Positions 1 to 8,724 of a DNA stretch of 64,000 nt are shown here, piece after piece. Location: contig NZ_JABBPD010000002.1 of the NCBI RefSeq assembly GCF_012927445.1, positions 124,001-188,000 on the forward strand. The letters are read 5' to 3'. Position numbers and translations under genes: made by a program. This DNA comes from Rhodoferax sp. Its GTDB lineage: Bacteria; Pseudomonadota; Gammaproteobacteria; Burkholderiales; Burkholderiaceae_C. How positions within the stretch are numbered: the stretch's first letter is position 1; the number at the start of each line of letters is the position of its first letter. A model generated the notes under the pieces. The model did not search any database. It worked only from the letters and a program-made list of their open reading frames with translations, and was not told the DNA's origin.

Positions 1-1545
1 GCTGGGCGGCGTCTCGGGCACACCCGCCTGGGCGACCAGTTGCAGATGTCCCCCGGCCTGGATGCCGAACCAAAGACGGTACAGCTTGTTGGCAAACAAC
101 AACTCGTCACTGCCCAGCGGTGCCACCGAGATGGACGCGTCCAGTGCTTCCAGGACGGTGGTGAAACGTTCATGCGAAGCGGACAGTTGCTCGCGAACCC
201 GGTTGGGTTCGGTAATGTCGGTCATCGAGGTCATCCAGCCGGTCTGGATGCCTTGGGCGTCAATCAGCGGTGACACGTACAGCCGGGCATCAAACAGTGA
301 GCCGTCGCGCCGCTTGACGTGCATTTGCATGCCACCCGGCTGGATTTTTCCTTCCAGTTCTTCTTCCAGACGGACGGCCAGCGTGTTCTGTTCTTCTTCC
401 GGCCAATACGGGAACGGTGCGGTCCGCCCCACCAGATCGGATTCATTCCAGCCGGTCATCTGGCAAAAAGCCGCGTTCACATAGGTAATGCGACCATGCA
501 AATCCAGCGCCCGCATGCCGGTCAGCATGGAGTTTTCCATGGCCCGACGGAAGCTTGTTTCTGAAATCAGTGCTTGCTGGGCCTGCAGGCGACGGCGGGT
601 ATGGCGCCAGTTGGCAATCAGCATCCAGGCCGTCATCATGCTCAACGCGGTCACCAGCCAAAACAGGCCACTGCCGATCACGCCCAGCGAGGTGCGGTAA
701 GCCTGGCCCCGGATGACGAGGCCGTTGCCGACGGGGGAAACCGGCACCTCGTAGCTGTTGACCGGACTGGCCCAGGGCATCAGTCGGGTGGCGGGGTTGC
801 GGGCCGGAATACTGGTGCCCGCCAGCAAGCCCCCGTGGGCATCATGGAATGAAATGGCATACCGAGCCGACACCTCGGCTGGAACGCCATAACGAAACAA
901 ACCATCGACCGAGTATTCGGCCAGCAGAACTCCCGAAAAACCGGCGCGCTCGGTTAAGGGGATGTGCAGTTGCAGCGGGGCAGGGGCGTCTGTTGTCACC
1001 AAACTCTGCGAGTAAATAGGTTGCTGCAGCTCCTGGGTCAGTTTGAAGGTGCTTTCGGTTTCGCCCGTATTGAGTGTGCTTCCCACCATGCGGAGCTGAT
1101 TGGCCGACAGACTGGCCGTGCCAAACGTGGCCCGAATACGCCGACGCCCATCAATCCAGGTCAGGCTTTGCAAATCAGGGTACTGGTTGACCAGCGCCTC
1201 TGCCCGACTCTGGAATTCGTCGGGATCGAGTTCATTGTTGGAAATCTCGCGGGCGATCCGCATGAGCTGCTCCTGTCGCTCCAGCAGGCGCAGCCGCAGA
1301 CGCTGCTGGGTGTATTCCACATCCCGTTGAACGGCTTCCTGTTCGCGCTCAATTTCTTCCAGTCGCAAGTAGCCAAACGCGGCCACGATGGCCGCCAGAA
1401 AAAGCAGCACCGCCGCCAGCGGCGCCAAGACGGCGAATCGATCCTGGCGTTGCGGCGTCAAGCGCTGCCACCAGCGCTTCAACCGGGCCACAGGGGGCAG
1501 ATTCATGGGGCTGGGAAATGAGAGGGGTTGCTGTGGCAAAGACAT
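1..1545 (-). CDS. PAS-domain membrane sensor (probable histidine kinase), N-terminal part; cut by window edge
   Basis: The reverse strand is open for 515 codons from an ATG at 1545 to the window start, so the C-terminus, where a kinase domain would lie, is missing. The visible part has a membrane segment at about residues 38-60, an extracytoplasmic region of about 220 residues, a second membrane segment at about 284-308, a PAS domain at about 330-440 (with the pattern YVNAAFCQMTGW) and the start of a second PAS-like repeat. This is the layout of a membrane-bound two-component sensor. An internal ATG at 1506 (MNLPPVARL) is an alternative start; neither start has a clear ribosome binding site. 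The gene diverges from aceE across a short AT-rich spacer, so it may sense a state linked to pyruvate metabolism, which is inference. The kinase activity itself is not visible here. Confidence 0.75.
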   Translation of the reverse strand, partial: MSLPQQPLSFPSPMNLPPVARLKRWWQRLTPQRQDRFAVLAPLAAVLLFLAAIVAAFGYLRLEEIEREQEAVQRDVEYTQQRLRLRLLERQEQLMRIAREISNNELDPDEFQSRAEALVNQYPDLQSLTWIDGRRRIRATFGTASLSANQLRMVGSTLNTGETESTFKLTQELQQPIYSQSLVTTDAPAPLQLHIPLTERAGFSGVLLAEYSVDGLFRYGVPAEVSARYAISFHDAHGGLLAGTSIPARNPATRLMPWASPVNSYEVPVSPVGNGLVIRGQAYRTSLGVIGSGLFWLVTALSMMTAWMLIANWRHTRRRLQAQQALISETSFRRAMENSMLTGMRALDLHGRITYVNAAFCQMTGWNESDLVGRTAPFPYWPEEEQNTLAVRLEEELEGKIQPGGMQMHVKRRDGSLFDARLYVSPLIDAQGIQTGWMTSMTDITEPNRVREQLSASHERFTTVLEALDASISVAPLGSDELLFANKLYRLWFGIQAGGHLQLVAQAGVPETPPS

Positions 1546-1601
1546 GCTGTCAAGTGTATGCGGCGCACTGTTTTTATGAAGGATCAAGCTTCATTTGATT
1601 A

Positions 1602-1621
1602 TTCATATTTCTTAATATGAA
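1602..1621. promoter_or_regulatory. Inverted repeat in the divergent sensor/aceE promoter region
   Basis: Seven-base arms TTCATAT and ATATGAA are separated by six bases in the AT-rich spacer between the divergent sensor gene and aceE. A second, weaker repeat (TGAAG, seven bases, CTTCA) lies just upstream at 1577-1593. The position suits an operator or a promoter core, but I cannot name a regulator and no clean -35/-10 pair was identified. Confidence 0.35.
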
Positions 1622-1721
1622 ATGATGATGCGCCATTTGAAATACTCAGATAATTATGAGAGAATTAATTTGCCGTGTTAAAAATCGCGTCAGATTAGTA
1701 AAAAAAACCCAGGAGACAAGC

Positions 1722-4427
1722 ATGTCAGCAGTTCCCGAGAATTCATCAGGCTCCCCCGCGCAAGATGCGGACAGTCAGGAAACCCGAGAGTGGATGGACG
1801 CCCTGTCCGCCGTGATTCAGAGCGAAGGCCCCGAACGCGCCCATTTTTTGCTGGAGCAGTTGCTCGAGCATGCCCGCCAAAGCAGCATCGACATGCCGTT
1901 TTCGGCCAACACCGGCTATGTCAACACGCTGGAGCCAGATCAGGAAGAGCGTTGTCCCGGCAACATCGAAATTGAGGAGCGTCTGCGCTCCTACATGCGC
2001 TGGAATGCGATGGCCATGGTGGTCAAAGCCAATCGCCATCATCCGGTGGATGGCGGCGATCTGGGTGGTCACATTGGTTCCTTTGCCTCACTGGCGCACA
2101 TGTTTGGCGCTGGCTTTAACCATTTCTGGCATGCCGAGAGCGAAAACCATGGCGGTGACTGTCTCTATATTCAAGGCCACGTTTCCCCGGGTGTTTACGC
2201 TCGCGCCTATCTCGAAGGACGCTTGACGGAAGAGCAGCTGCTCAACTTCCGCCAGGAAGTCGGCGGTAACGGCCTGTCCAGCTATCCGCATCCCAAATTG
2301 ATGCCCGAGTTCTGGCAGTTTCCGACCGTGTCGATGGGGCTGGGCCCGCTGATGGCGATCTACCAGGCGCGCTTCTTGAAGTACCTGCATGCCCGTGGCA
2401 TTGCCGATACGGCCAATCGCAAGGTCTGGGTGTTTTGCGGTGACGGCGAAATGGACGAAGTGGAATCGCTGGGTGCCATCGGTCTGGCGGCGCGCGAAAA
2501 ACTGGACAACCTGATTTTTGTCATCAACTGCAATTTGCAGCGTCTGGATGGCCCGGTGCGCGGCAACGGCAAGATTATTCAGGAGCTCGAAGGCGAGTTC
2601 CGCGGTGCTGGCTGGAACGTCATCAAGCTGGTGTGGGGTAGCGACTGGGATCCCCTGCTGGCGCGTGACAAAGACGGCGCCTTGAAGAAGCTGATGATGG
2701 AAACGCTGGATGGCGATTACCAGGCCTTCAAGGCCAATGATGGCGCCTACGTGCGCAAGCATTTCTTTGGCCGTGACCCGAAGACGCTGGAGATGGTTGC
2801 GCACATGAGCGACGACGAGATCTGGGCCTTGCGTCGCGGCGGCCATGATCCAAAAAAGGTCTACGCCGCCTATGCCGCTGCCGTCAAACACGAAGGCCAG
2901 CCGACCGTGTTGCTGATCAAGACCGTCAAAGGTTTTGGCATGGGCAAGAGCGGTGAGGGCAAGAACAATGTGCACCAGACCAAGAAGCTGACCGATGAAG
3001 ACATCAAAATCTTCCGTGACCGTTTCAACATCCCTATTCCTGACAGCCAGCTCGCGGAAGTGCCGTTTTACAAGCCAGCGGACGACACGCCTGAAATGCA
3101 GTACCTGCACGAACGGCGCAAGGCGCTGGGTGGCTACTTGCCACATCGCCGCACCAAGGCGGACGAGCAATTTACCGTGCCTTCGCTGGAAACCTTCAAG
3201 TCGGTGATGGAACCCACGGCCGAAGGCCGCGAAATTTCGACCACGCAAGCGTATGTGCGCTTCTTGACCACGTTGCTGCGCGACCAAGCCTTGGGCCCGC
3301 GTGTGGTACCGATACTGGTGGACGAGGCCCGCACCTTCGGCATGGAAGGTCTGTTCCGTCAGATCGGTATCTACAACCCGGAAGGCCAGAAATACACGCC
3401 GGTCGACAAAGACCAGGTGATGTACTACAAGGAAGATAAAAAGGGTCAGATCCTGCAGGAAGGCATCAACGAAGCCGGTGGTATGAGCAGCTGGATTGCC
3501 GCCGCCACCAGCTACAGCACCAACAACCGGATCATGATCCCGTTCTACGTGTACTACTCGATGTTCGGCTTCCAGCGCGTGGGGGATCTGGCCTGGGCGG
3601 CCGGTGACATGCAGGCGCGGGGCTTCTTGCTGGGCGGCACTTCGGGACGCACCACGCTGAACGGCGAAGGCCTGCAACACGAAGATGGTCACAGCCACAT
3701 CATGGCCGGCACGATTCCGAATTGTGTCAGCTACGACCCCACCTTTGCGCATGAAGTCGGCGTCATCCTGCACCATGGCCTGAAGCGCATGGTGGAGAAG
3801 CAGGACAACGTCTATTACTACATCACCTTGCTGAATGAAAACTACCCCATGCCCGGTCTGACCGCTGGCACGGAAGAGCAGATCATCAAGGGCATGTACC
3901 TGTGCAAGGAAGGCTCCAAACTGACGCCGCGCGTGCAACTGTTGGGCTCCGGCACCATCCTGCGCGAATCGATTGCGGCACAGGAGTTGCTGGAAAAAGA
4001 CTGGGGCGTTGCCGCCAATGTCTGGAGCTGCCCCAGCTTCAACGAACTGGCGCGGGACGGCCAGGACTGTGAGCGCTACAACCTGTTGCACCCCGCCGGT
4101 GAACAGCGCGTGTCGTTTGTCAGCCAGCAGTTGGAAAAACACACCGGCCCGGTGGTGGCATCGACCGATTACATGAAGGCGTATGCCGAACAAATCCGTT
4201 CGTTCATCCCGAAGGGCCGGCCTTACAAGGTGCTGGGCACCGACGGTTTTGGCCGCAGCGATTTCCGCAGCAAGCTGCGCGAGCATTTCGAGGTCAATCG
4301 CCATTACATCGTGGTGGCGGCGCTCAAGGCCTTGAGCGAAGAGGGCACCGTGCCGGTGGCCAAAGTGGTGGAGGCCATTGCCAAATACGGCATCCAGACC
4401 GACAAGGTCAATCCGCTTTACGCTTAA
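1722..4427 (+). CDS. aceE: Pyruvate dehydrogenase E1 component, homodimeric type
   Basis: This is the thiamine-diphosphate-dependent E1 enzyme that decarboxylates pyruvate and acetylates the lipoyl groups of AceF. The start is set at ATG 1722, preceded by AGGAG at 1711-1715; the open frame reaches back to 1656 but has no ribosome binding site there. The product is 901 residues, close to the 887 of E. coli AceE. The ThDP/Mg motif GDGEMDE lies near residue 240 and is followed by the conserved NCNLQRLDGPV stretch; RSDFRSKLREHFEV near the C-terminus is also family-typical. It is the first gene of aceE-aceF-BPH-lpdA, with 18 nt to aceF. The long reverse-strand frame opposite it is a codon-composition shadow. 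Confidence 0.97.
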   Translation: MSAVPENSSGSPAQDADSQETREWMDALSAVIQSEGPERAHFLLEQLLEHARQSSIDMPFSANTGYVNTLEPDQEERCPGNIEIEERLRSYMRWNAMAMVVKANRHHPVDGGDLGGHIGSFASLAHMFGAGFNHFWHAESENHGGDCLYIQGHVSPGVYARAYLEGRLTEEQLLNFRQEVGGNGLSSYPHPKLMPEFWQFPTVSMGLGPLMAIYQARFLKYLHARGIADTANRKVWVFCGDGEMDEVESLGAIGLAAREKLDNLIFVINCNLQRLDGPVRGNGKIIQELEGEFRGAGWNVIKLVWGSDWDPLLARDKDGALKKLMMETLDGDYQAFKANDGAYVRKHFFGRDPKTLEMVAHMSDDEIWALRRGGHDPKKVYAAYAAAVKHEGQPTVLLIKTVKGFGMGKSGEGKNNVHQTKKLTDEDIKIFRDRFNIPIPDSQLAEVPFYKPADDTPEMQYLHERRKALGGYLPHRRTKADEQFTVPSLETFKSVMEPTAEGREISTTQAYVRFLTTLLRDQALGPRVVPILVDEARTFGMEGLFRQIGIYNPEGQKYTPVDKDQVMYYKEDKKGQILQEGINEAGGMSSWIAAATSYSTNNRIMIPFYVYYSMFGFQRVGDLAWAAGDMQARGFLLGGTSGRTTLNGEGLQHEDGHSHIMAGTIPNCVSYDPTFAHEVGVILHHGLKRMVEKQDNVYYYITLLNENYPMPGLTAGTEEQIIKGMYLCKEGSKLTPRVQLLGSGTILRESIAAQELLEKDWGVAANVWSCPSFNELARDGQDCERYNLLHPAGEQRVSFVSQQLEKHTGPVVASTDYMKAYAEQIRSFIPKGRPYKVLGTDGFGRSDFRSKLREHFEVNRHYIVVAALKALSEEGTVPVAKVVEAIAKYGIQTDKVNPLYA

Positions 4428-4445
4428 AAAGAACAAGGAGCACGC

Positions 4446-6182
4446 ATGTCTGTAATTGAAATTAAAGTCCCGGATATCGGTGACTTTTCCGAGGTGACCG
4501 TCATCGAGTTGCTGGTCAAACCCGGCGACACGGTGAAGGCCGAGCAATCCCTGATCACGGTGGAGTCGGACAAGGCTTCGATGGAAATCCCGTGCAGCCA
4601 CGCCGGCGTGGTGAAAGAGCTGAAAGTTGCGCTGGGCGACAAGGTGAAAGAGGGTTCACTGGTGCTGCTGCTGGACGTGGCGGCAGTGGCCGACGCGGCG
4701 CCTGCGCCCGAATTTGTTGCCGCTGCTCCTGATGAACCCGTTTTAGAGTCAAAACAGGCGAAAGCCCCCGTCGCACCTACGCAAGTAGCTACAAATTCAG
4801 TAGCAATTGCCGCCGCCCCCGTGAGTCCGGCGGCCAGCACCGCTCCGGTTGAAGTCCGGGTGCCCGACATTGGCGACTTCAAGGACGTGGCCGTGATTGA
4901 GATCATGGTTAAGCCGGGCGACAACATCCGGCTGGAACAGTCGCTGATGACGGTGGAGTCCGACAAGGCGGCGATGGAGATTCCGTCCAGCAGTGCCGGT
5001 GTGCTCAAAGAGCTCAAGGTCAAGGTTGGCGACAAGGTCAATATTGGCGATCTGCTGGCGATTCTGGAAGGCGTTGCGCCAGCGGCTGACACCGCACCAG
5101 CGCAGGCGCCCGCATCTGTGGCAGCGCCCGTTGCAGCAGCAGCGCCAGCGCCGGTTGCGCAGGCCGCTGTGTCTGCCGCGGCTGTCGTTGTACCAGCCGC
5201 CGTGCTGGCGGTGCCGGCCCACAATCCGACCAGTGCGCCGGTCGGTCTGCCGCACGCTTCACCCTCGGTCCGCAAATTTGCCCGCGAACTGGGCGTGCCC
5301 CTGAACGAGGTCAAAGGCAGCGGTCTGAAAGGCCGCATCACCGATGCGGACGTGCAAGCCTTCACTCGCTCGGTCATGAGCGGTGCGATTCAAACGCTGG
5401 CGGTTGAGGCCAAGGCCAAGAGCGCCGGAGCGGGTACTGACGGTGCCGGCTTGGGCCTGATTCCGTGGCCCAAGGTGGACTTCGCCAAGTTCGGCCCAAT
5501 TGAGCGCAAAGAGATGTCGCGCATCAAGAAGATCAGCGGCGCCAACCTGTTGCGCAACGCCATCATGATTCCGGCTGTCACCAATCATGACGACTGCGAC
5601 ATCACCGATCTGGAAGCCTTCCGCGTCTCCACCAACAAGGAGAACGAAAAGTCGGGCGTGAAGGTCACCATGCTGGCGTTTCTGATCAAGGCCTGCGTCG
5701 CCGCGCTCAAGAAATTCCCCGAGTTCAACAGCTCGCTGGATGGCGACGCCCTGATCTACAAGCAGTATTACCACATCGGTTTTGCCGCCGATACGCCCAA
5801 TGGACTGATGGTGCCGGTGATCAAGGATGCCGATAAAAAAGGCATCATGCAAATCTCGCAAGAGATGGGCGAGCTGGCCAAAAAGGCGCGTGACGGCAAG
5901 TTGAGTCCGGCCGAAATGTCGGGTGCCTCCTTCACCATTTCCAGCCTGGGTGGCATTGGCGGGCGTTACTTCACGCCGATCATCAATGCGCCGGAGGTGG
6001 CGATTCTGGGTGTCTGCAAGTCCACCATCCAGCCCATCTGGGATGGCAAAGCGTTCCAGCCACGCCTGATGTTGCCGCTCAGCCTGACCTGGGACCACCG
6101 GGTGATTGACGGTGCCGCGGCGGCCCGCTTCAACGTTTATCTGGGCCAGATCCTGGGCGATTTCCGCCGGGTCTTGTTGTGA
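4446..6182 (+). CDS. aceF: Dihydrolipoamide acetyltransferase, pyruvate dehydrogenase E2, two lipoyl domains
   Basis: E2 core of the pyruvate dehydrogenase complex, transferring acetyl groups from lipoyl-lysine to CoA. The 578-residue product has two N-terminal lipoyl domains, about residues 2-77 and 135-208, each with the ESDKA lipoylation motif (Lys43 and Lys174). An Ala/Pro-rich linker follows, then a peripheral subunit-binding domain at about 270-307 (SPSVRKFARELGV) and a catalytic domain ending with the active-site motif DHRVIDG near residue 551. The linker between the lipoyl domains, residues about 101-121, contains an in-frame copy of a dispersed 42-bp repeat listed separately. Only 19 nt separate it from the next gene. 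Confidence 0.97.
   Translation: MSVIEIKVPDIGDFSEVTVIELLVKPGDTVKAEQSLITVESDKASMEIPCSHAGVVKELKVALGDKVKEGSLVLLLDVAAVADAAPAPEFVAAAPDEPVLESKQAKAPVAPTQVATNSVAIAAAPVSPAASTAPVEVRVPDIGDFKDVAVIEIMVKPGDNIRLEQSLMTVESDKAAMEIPSSSAGVLKELKVKVGDKVNIGDLLAILEGVAPAADTAPAQAPASVAAPVAAAAPAPVAQAAVSAAAVVVPAAVLAVPAHNPTSAPVGLPHASPSVRKFARELGVPLNEVKGSGLKGRITDADVQAFTRSVMSGAIQTLAVEAKAKSAGAGTDGAGLGLIPWPKVDFAKFGPIERKEMSRIKKISGANLLRNAIMIPAVTNHDDCDITDLEAFRVSTNKENEKSGVKVTMLAFLIKACVAALKKFPEFNSSLDGDALIYKQYYHIGFAADTPNGLMVPVIKDADKKGIMQISQEMGELAKKARDGKLSPAEMSGASFTISSLGGIGGRYFTPIINAPEVAILGVCKSTIQPIWDGKAFQPRLMLPLSLTWDHRVIDGAAAARFNVYLGQILGDFRRVLL
4763..4804 (+). repeat. 42-bp core repeat, copy inside aceF (sense)
   Basis: The core runs from AGCCCCC to a closing AGC with block spacing 7-9-4-19-3, the same as seven other copies in this window. 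Matching extends upstream (GTCAAAACAGGC here against GTCAAATCAGCCT at 58991). Within aceF it is read as the linker peptide APVAPTQVATNSVA between lipoyl domains 1 and 2, in the one sense frame that avoids the TAG triplets of the intergenic copies. Confidence 0.85.
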
Positions 6183-6201
6183 CGAACCCGGGCCGTTCGC
6201 T

Positions 6202-6786
6202 GTGACCACCGTGGTTGTCGTCAAAAAAGCCGGGCAGGTGGCCATTGCGGCGGACACGCTGGTGACTTTTGGCGATACCCGCCTGAGCCACCGCTACGAG
6301 CCCAACAGCAAGCTGTTCAAGGTGGACACGCCCACGGGCGTGAGCTATGTGGGCCTTGCGGGCACCGTGGCGCATTTTCCGGTGCTGCGCAAGGCCATGA
6401 CGGCCTTGCCCAAAGACCAGCTCAAGCTCGGCAGCAAGGACGACGTGTTTGACACCTTCACCCGGCTGCACCCGCTGCTGAAGGAAACGTTTTTCCTGCA
6501 GACCAAAGAAGACGACAACGACCCGTATGAATCCAGCCAGTTCAGTGTGCTGATTGCCAATGCCTCCGGCATTTATGGCTTGTACAGCTACCGCGAAGTG
6601 TTTGAATTCAACGAGTTCTGGGGCATCGGCTCGGGGCGCGGCTTTGCGCTGGGCGCCATGCACGCCACCTGGGGCCGCACCAAGACCGCCCGTGAATTGG
6701 CCACCATTGGCGTCCAGGCCGGGTGCGAATTCGACAAAAATTCCGCTGAACCGATTGAAGTATTCACGGTCAAGCTCAAAAAGTAA
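6202..6786 (+). CDS. BPH-type proteasome homologue (HslV-like N-terminal threonine peptidase)
   Basis: The product starts TTVVVVKKAGQVAIAAD after the initiator, close to the HslV N-terminus (TTIVSVRRNGHVVIAGD). With the first Thr as residue 1, Asp17 and Lys36 match the catalytic Asp17 and Lys33 of HslV, allowing a three-residue insertion. A GSGRG turn near residue 135 resembles the HslV IGSGG segment. I chose GTG 6202 because Thr then becomes N-terminal after Met removal; the frame is open further upstream inside aceF. The family, as I recall it, is BPH (betaproteobacterial proteasome homologue), a self-compartmentalising peptidase of unclear function. It sits 19 nt after aceF and 15 nt before lpdA, so it should be co-transcribed with the complex. 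No HslU-like ATPase gene is in the window. Confidence 0.8.
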   Translation: MTTVVVVKKAGQVAIAADTLVTFGDTRLSHRYEPNSKLFKVDTPTGVSYVGLAGTVAHFPVLRKAMTALPKDQLKLGSKDDVFDTFTRLHPLLKETFFLQTKEDDNDPYESSQFSVLIANASGIYGLYSYREVFEFNEFWGIGSGRGFALGAMHATWGRTKTARELATIGVQAGCEFDKNSAEPIEVFTVKLKK

Positions 6787-6801
6787 AAAGAGAGAGACGA
6801 C

Positions 6802-8664
6802 ATGGCAATCATCGACATCAAAGTACCAGACATCGGCGACTTCGCTGAAGTGACCGTCATCGAACTCATGGTCAAAGTAGGCGACACCATCCAGCCGGAT
6901 CAGAGCCTGATCACGGTGGAGAGCGACAAAGCCTCCATGGAAATCCCCTCCAGCCATGGCGGCGTGGTGAAGGAGCTCAAGGTCAAACTCGGCGATAAAG
7001 TGAAAGAAGGCTCTGTGCTGCTGCTGCTGGAGGCGGCCGGTGAAGTCGCTGCCCCAGTTGTAGAGCAAAAACAGGCTGCAGCCCCCGTCGTGCCTGCGCA
7101 AGCAGCTACACAAACTGTAGCAACTCCCGCTGCTGCCGTGGCTGCATCAGCCGCGCCTGCCGCCGCTTCCTTTGCCGGCAGCGTCGATCTGGACTGCGAC
7201 CTGCTGGTGCTCGGCGCCGGCCCCGGCGGTTATTCGGCCGCCTTCCGTGCCGCCGACCTCGGCCTGAAAGTCATCCTGGTCGAGCGCTACGCCCAACTGG
7301 GTGGCGTCTGCCTGAACGTGGGTTGCATCCCCAGCAAGGCGCTGCTGCATGTCGCTGCCGTCATGGACGAAGTCAGCCACATGGCGGCGCTTGGCGTCGA
7401 TTTTGGCGCGCCCACCGTCAACGTGGACATGCTGCGCGGCCATAAAGAAAAAGTCATCACCAAGCTGACCGGCGGGTTGGCGGCCATGGCCAAAATGCGC
7501 AAAGTGACCGTGGTGCGCGGTTACGGCGCCTTCGTTGGCGCCAACCATGTGACGGTGGAAGAAACCACCGGCACATCGCAAGAAAAAACCGGCAAGACCC
7601 AAACCATTGCCTTCAAGAAAGCCATCATCGCCGCCGGTAGCCAGGCCGTGCGCCTGCCCTTCATGCCGAACGACCCGCGCGTGGTGGACAGTACCGGCGC
7701 GCTGGCTTTGAAAGAAGTCCCCAAGCGCATGCTGATTCTGGGCGGCGGCATCATCGGCCTGGAAATGGGCACCGTGTACAGCGCACTGGGCGCCCGCCTG
7801 GACGTGGTGGAAATGATGGACGGTCTGATGCAGGGCGCCGACCGTGACCTGGTCAAGATCTGGCAAAAGATGAATGCACCGCGCTTTGACAACATCATGC
7901 TCAAGACCAAGACGGTGGGCGCCAAAGCGACCCCCGAAGGCATTGAAGTCACGTTTGCGCCAGCGGAAGAGGGCGGTAGCTCCCCGGCGCCACAGACCTA
8001 CGACCTGGTGCTGCAAGCAGTGGGTCGCACGCCGAACGGCAAGAAGATCGCCGCCGACAAAGCCGGCGTGGCCGTGACGGACCGTGGCTTCATCAACGTC
8101 GACATCCAGATGCGCACCAATGTGCCGCACATCTTCGCCATTGGCGACATCGTCGGCCAGCCGATGCTGGCGCACAAAGCGGTGCATGAAGCCCATGTGG
8201 CAGCGGAAGTGATTGCCGGTGAACTGCAAGGCAACCAAGAGCTGGCCAGCGCCGCCTTCAACGCCCGCGTCATCCCGAGCGTGGCCTACACCGACCCCGA
8301 AGTGGCCTGGGTTGGCCTGACCGAAGACCAAGCGAAAGCGCAAGGCATCAAGGTCAAGAAGGGCCTGTTCCCCTGGACCGCCTCCGGCCGCGCCATTGCC
8401 AATGGCCGCGACGAAGGCGTCACCAAGCTGCTGTTTGACGATTCACCCGAGGCCCACGGCCACGGCAAGATCCTCGGCGGCGGCATGGTCGGCACCCACG
8501 CCGGCGACATGATCGGCGAGATTGCGCTGGCGATCGAGATGGGCGCCGATGCGGTGGACATCGGCAAAACGATTCACCCACACCCGACGTTGGGTGAGAG
8601 CATCGGCATGGCGGCGGAAGTGGCGCACGGCAGCTGCACGGATTTGCCGCCAGCCAGGAAGTAA
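6802..8664 (+). CDS. lpdA: Dihydrolipoamide dehydrogenase (pyruvate dehydrogenase E3) with fused lipoyl domain
   Basis: FAD enzyme that reoxidises dihydrolipoyl groups with NAD+. At 620 residues it is longer than a plain E3 because of an N-terminal lipoyl domain (residues 2-77, ESDKA motif, Lys43) and an Ala-rich linker. The FAD-binding motif GAGPGGY follows at about 137, the redox-active disulfide Cys170/Cys175 lies in GGVCLNVGCIPSK, a second nucleotide-binding motif GGGIIGLE lies near 315, and the C-terminal HPHPTLGE carries the catalytic His. The lipoyl domain is nearly the same as the first one of AceF, and the linker holds another in-frame copy of the 42-bp repeat at residues about 93-107. 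It closes the operon; a strong terminator follows. Confidence 0.96.
   Translation: MAIIDIKVPDIGDFAEVTVIELMVKVGDTIQPDQSLITVESDKASMEIPSSHGGVVKELKVKLGDKVKEGSVLLLLEAAGEVAAPVVEQKQAAAPVVPAQAATQTVATPAAAVAASAAPAAASFAGSVDLDCDLLVLGAGPGGYSAAFRAADLGLKVILVERYAQLGGVCLNVGCIPSKALLHVAAVMDEVSHMAALGVDFGAPTVNVDMLRGHKEKVITKLTGGLAAMAKMRKVTVVRGYGAFVGANHVTVEETTGTSQEKTGKTQTIAFKKAIIAAGSQAVRLPFMPNDPRVVDSTGALALKEVPKRMLILGGGIIGLEMGTVYSALGARLDVVEMMDGLMQGADRDLVKIWQKMNAPRFDNIMLKTKTVGAKATPEGIEVTFAPAEEGGSSPAPQTYDLVLQAVGRTPNGKKIAADKAGVAVTDRGFINVDIQMRTNVPHIFAIGDIVGQPMLAHKAVHEAHVAAEVIAGELQGNQELASAAFNARVIPSVAYTDPEVAWVGLTEDQAKAQGIKVKKGLFPWTASGRAIANGRDEGVTKLLFDDSPEAHGHGKILGGGMVGTHAGDMIGEIALAIEMGADAVDIGKTIHPHPTLGESIGMAAEVAHGSCTDLPPARK
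7080..7121 (+). repeat. 42-bp core repeat, copy inside lpdA (sense)
   Basis: The block spacing is identical to the other copies (AGCCCCC, nine bases, GCGC, nineteen bases, AGC). It is read as APVVPAQAATQTVA in the linker after the lipoyl domain, in the same frame as the aceF copy. The two coding copies may come from one insertion followed by copying of the lipoyl-linker segment. Confidence 0.85.
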
Positions 8665-8686
8665 CTTCACCGTTAAACCTTAGTGC

Positions 8687-8718
8687 AAAGCCCGAACCCT
8701 CACCGGTTCGGGCTTTTT
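8687..8718 (+). terminator. Rho-independent terminator after lpdA
   Basis: A perfect 12-bp stem (AAAGCCCGAACC with GGTTCGGGCTTT), a six-base loop and a T-run end the aceE-lpdA operon 22 nt after the lpdA stop codon. Confidence 0.9.
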
Positions 8719-8724
8719 GCTGGC

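Noticed and set aside
2088..4601. Long reverse-strand open frame (837 codons) opposite aceE, and similar ones opposite bamD-like, sucA, prpE and purA genes
   Set aside because: They mirror real genes with G/C-rich third positions; the translated products are His/Arg/Gln-rich and show no family motif.
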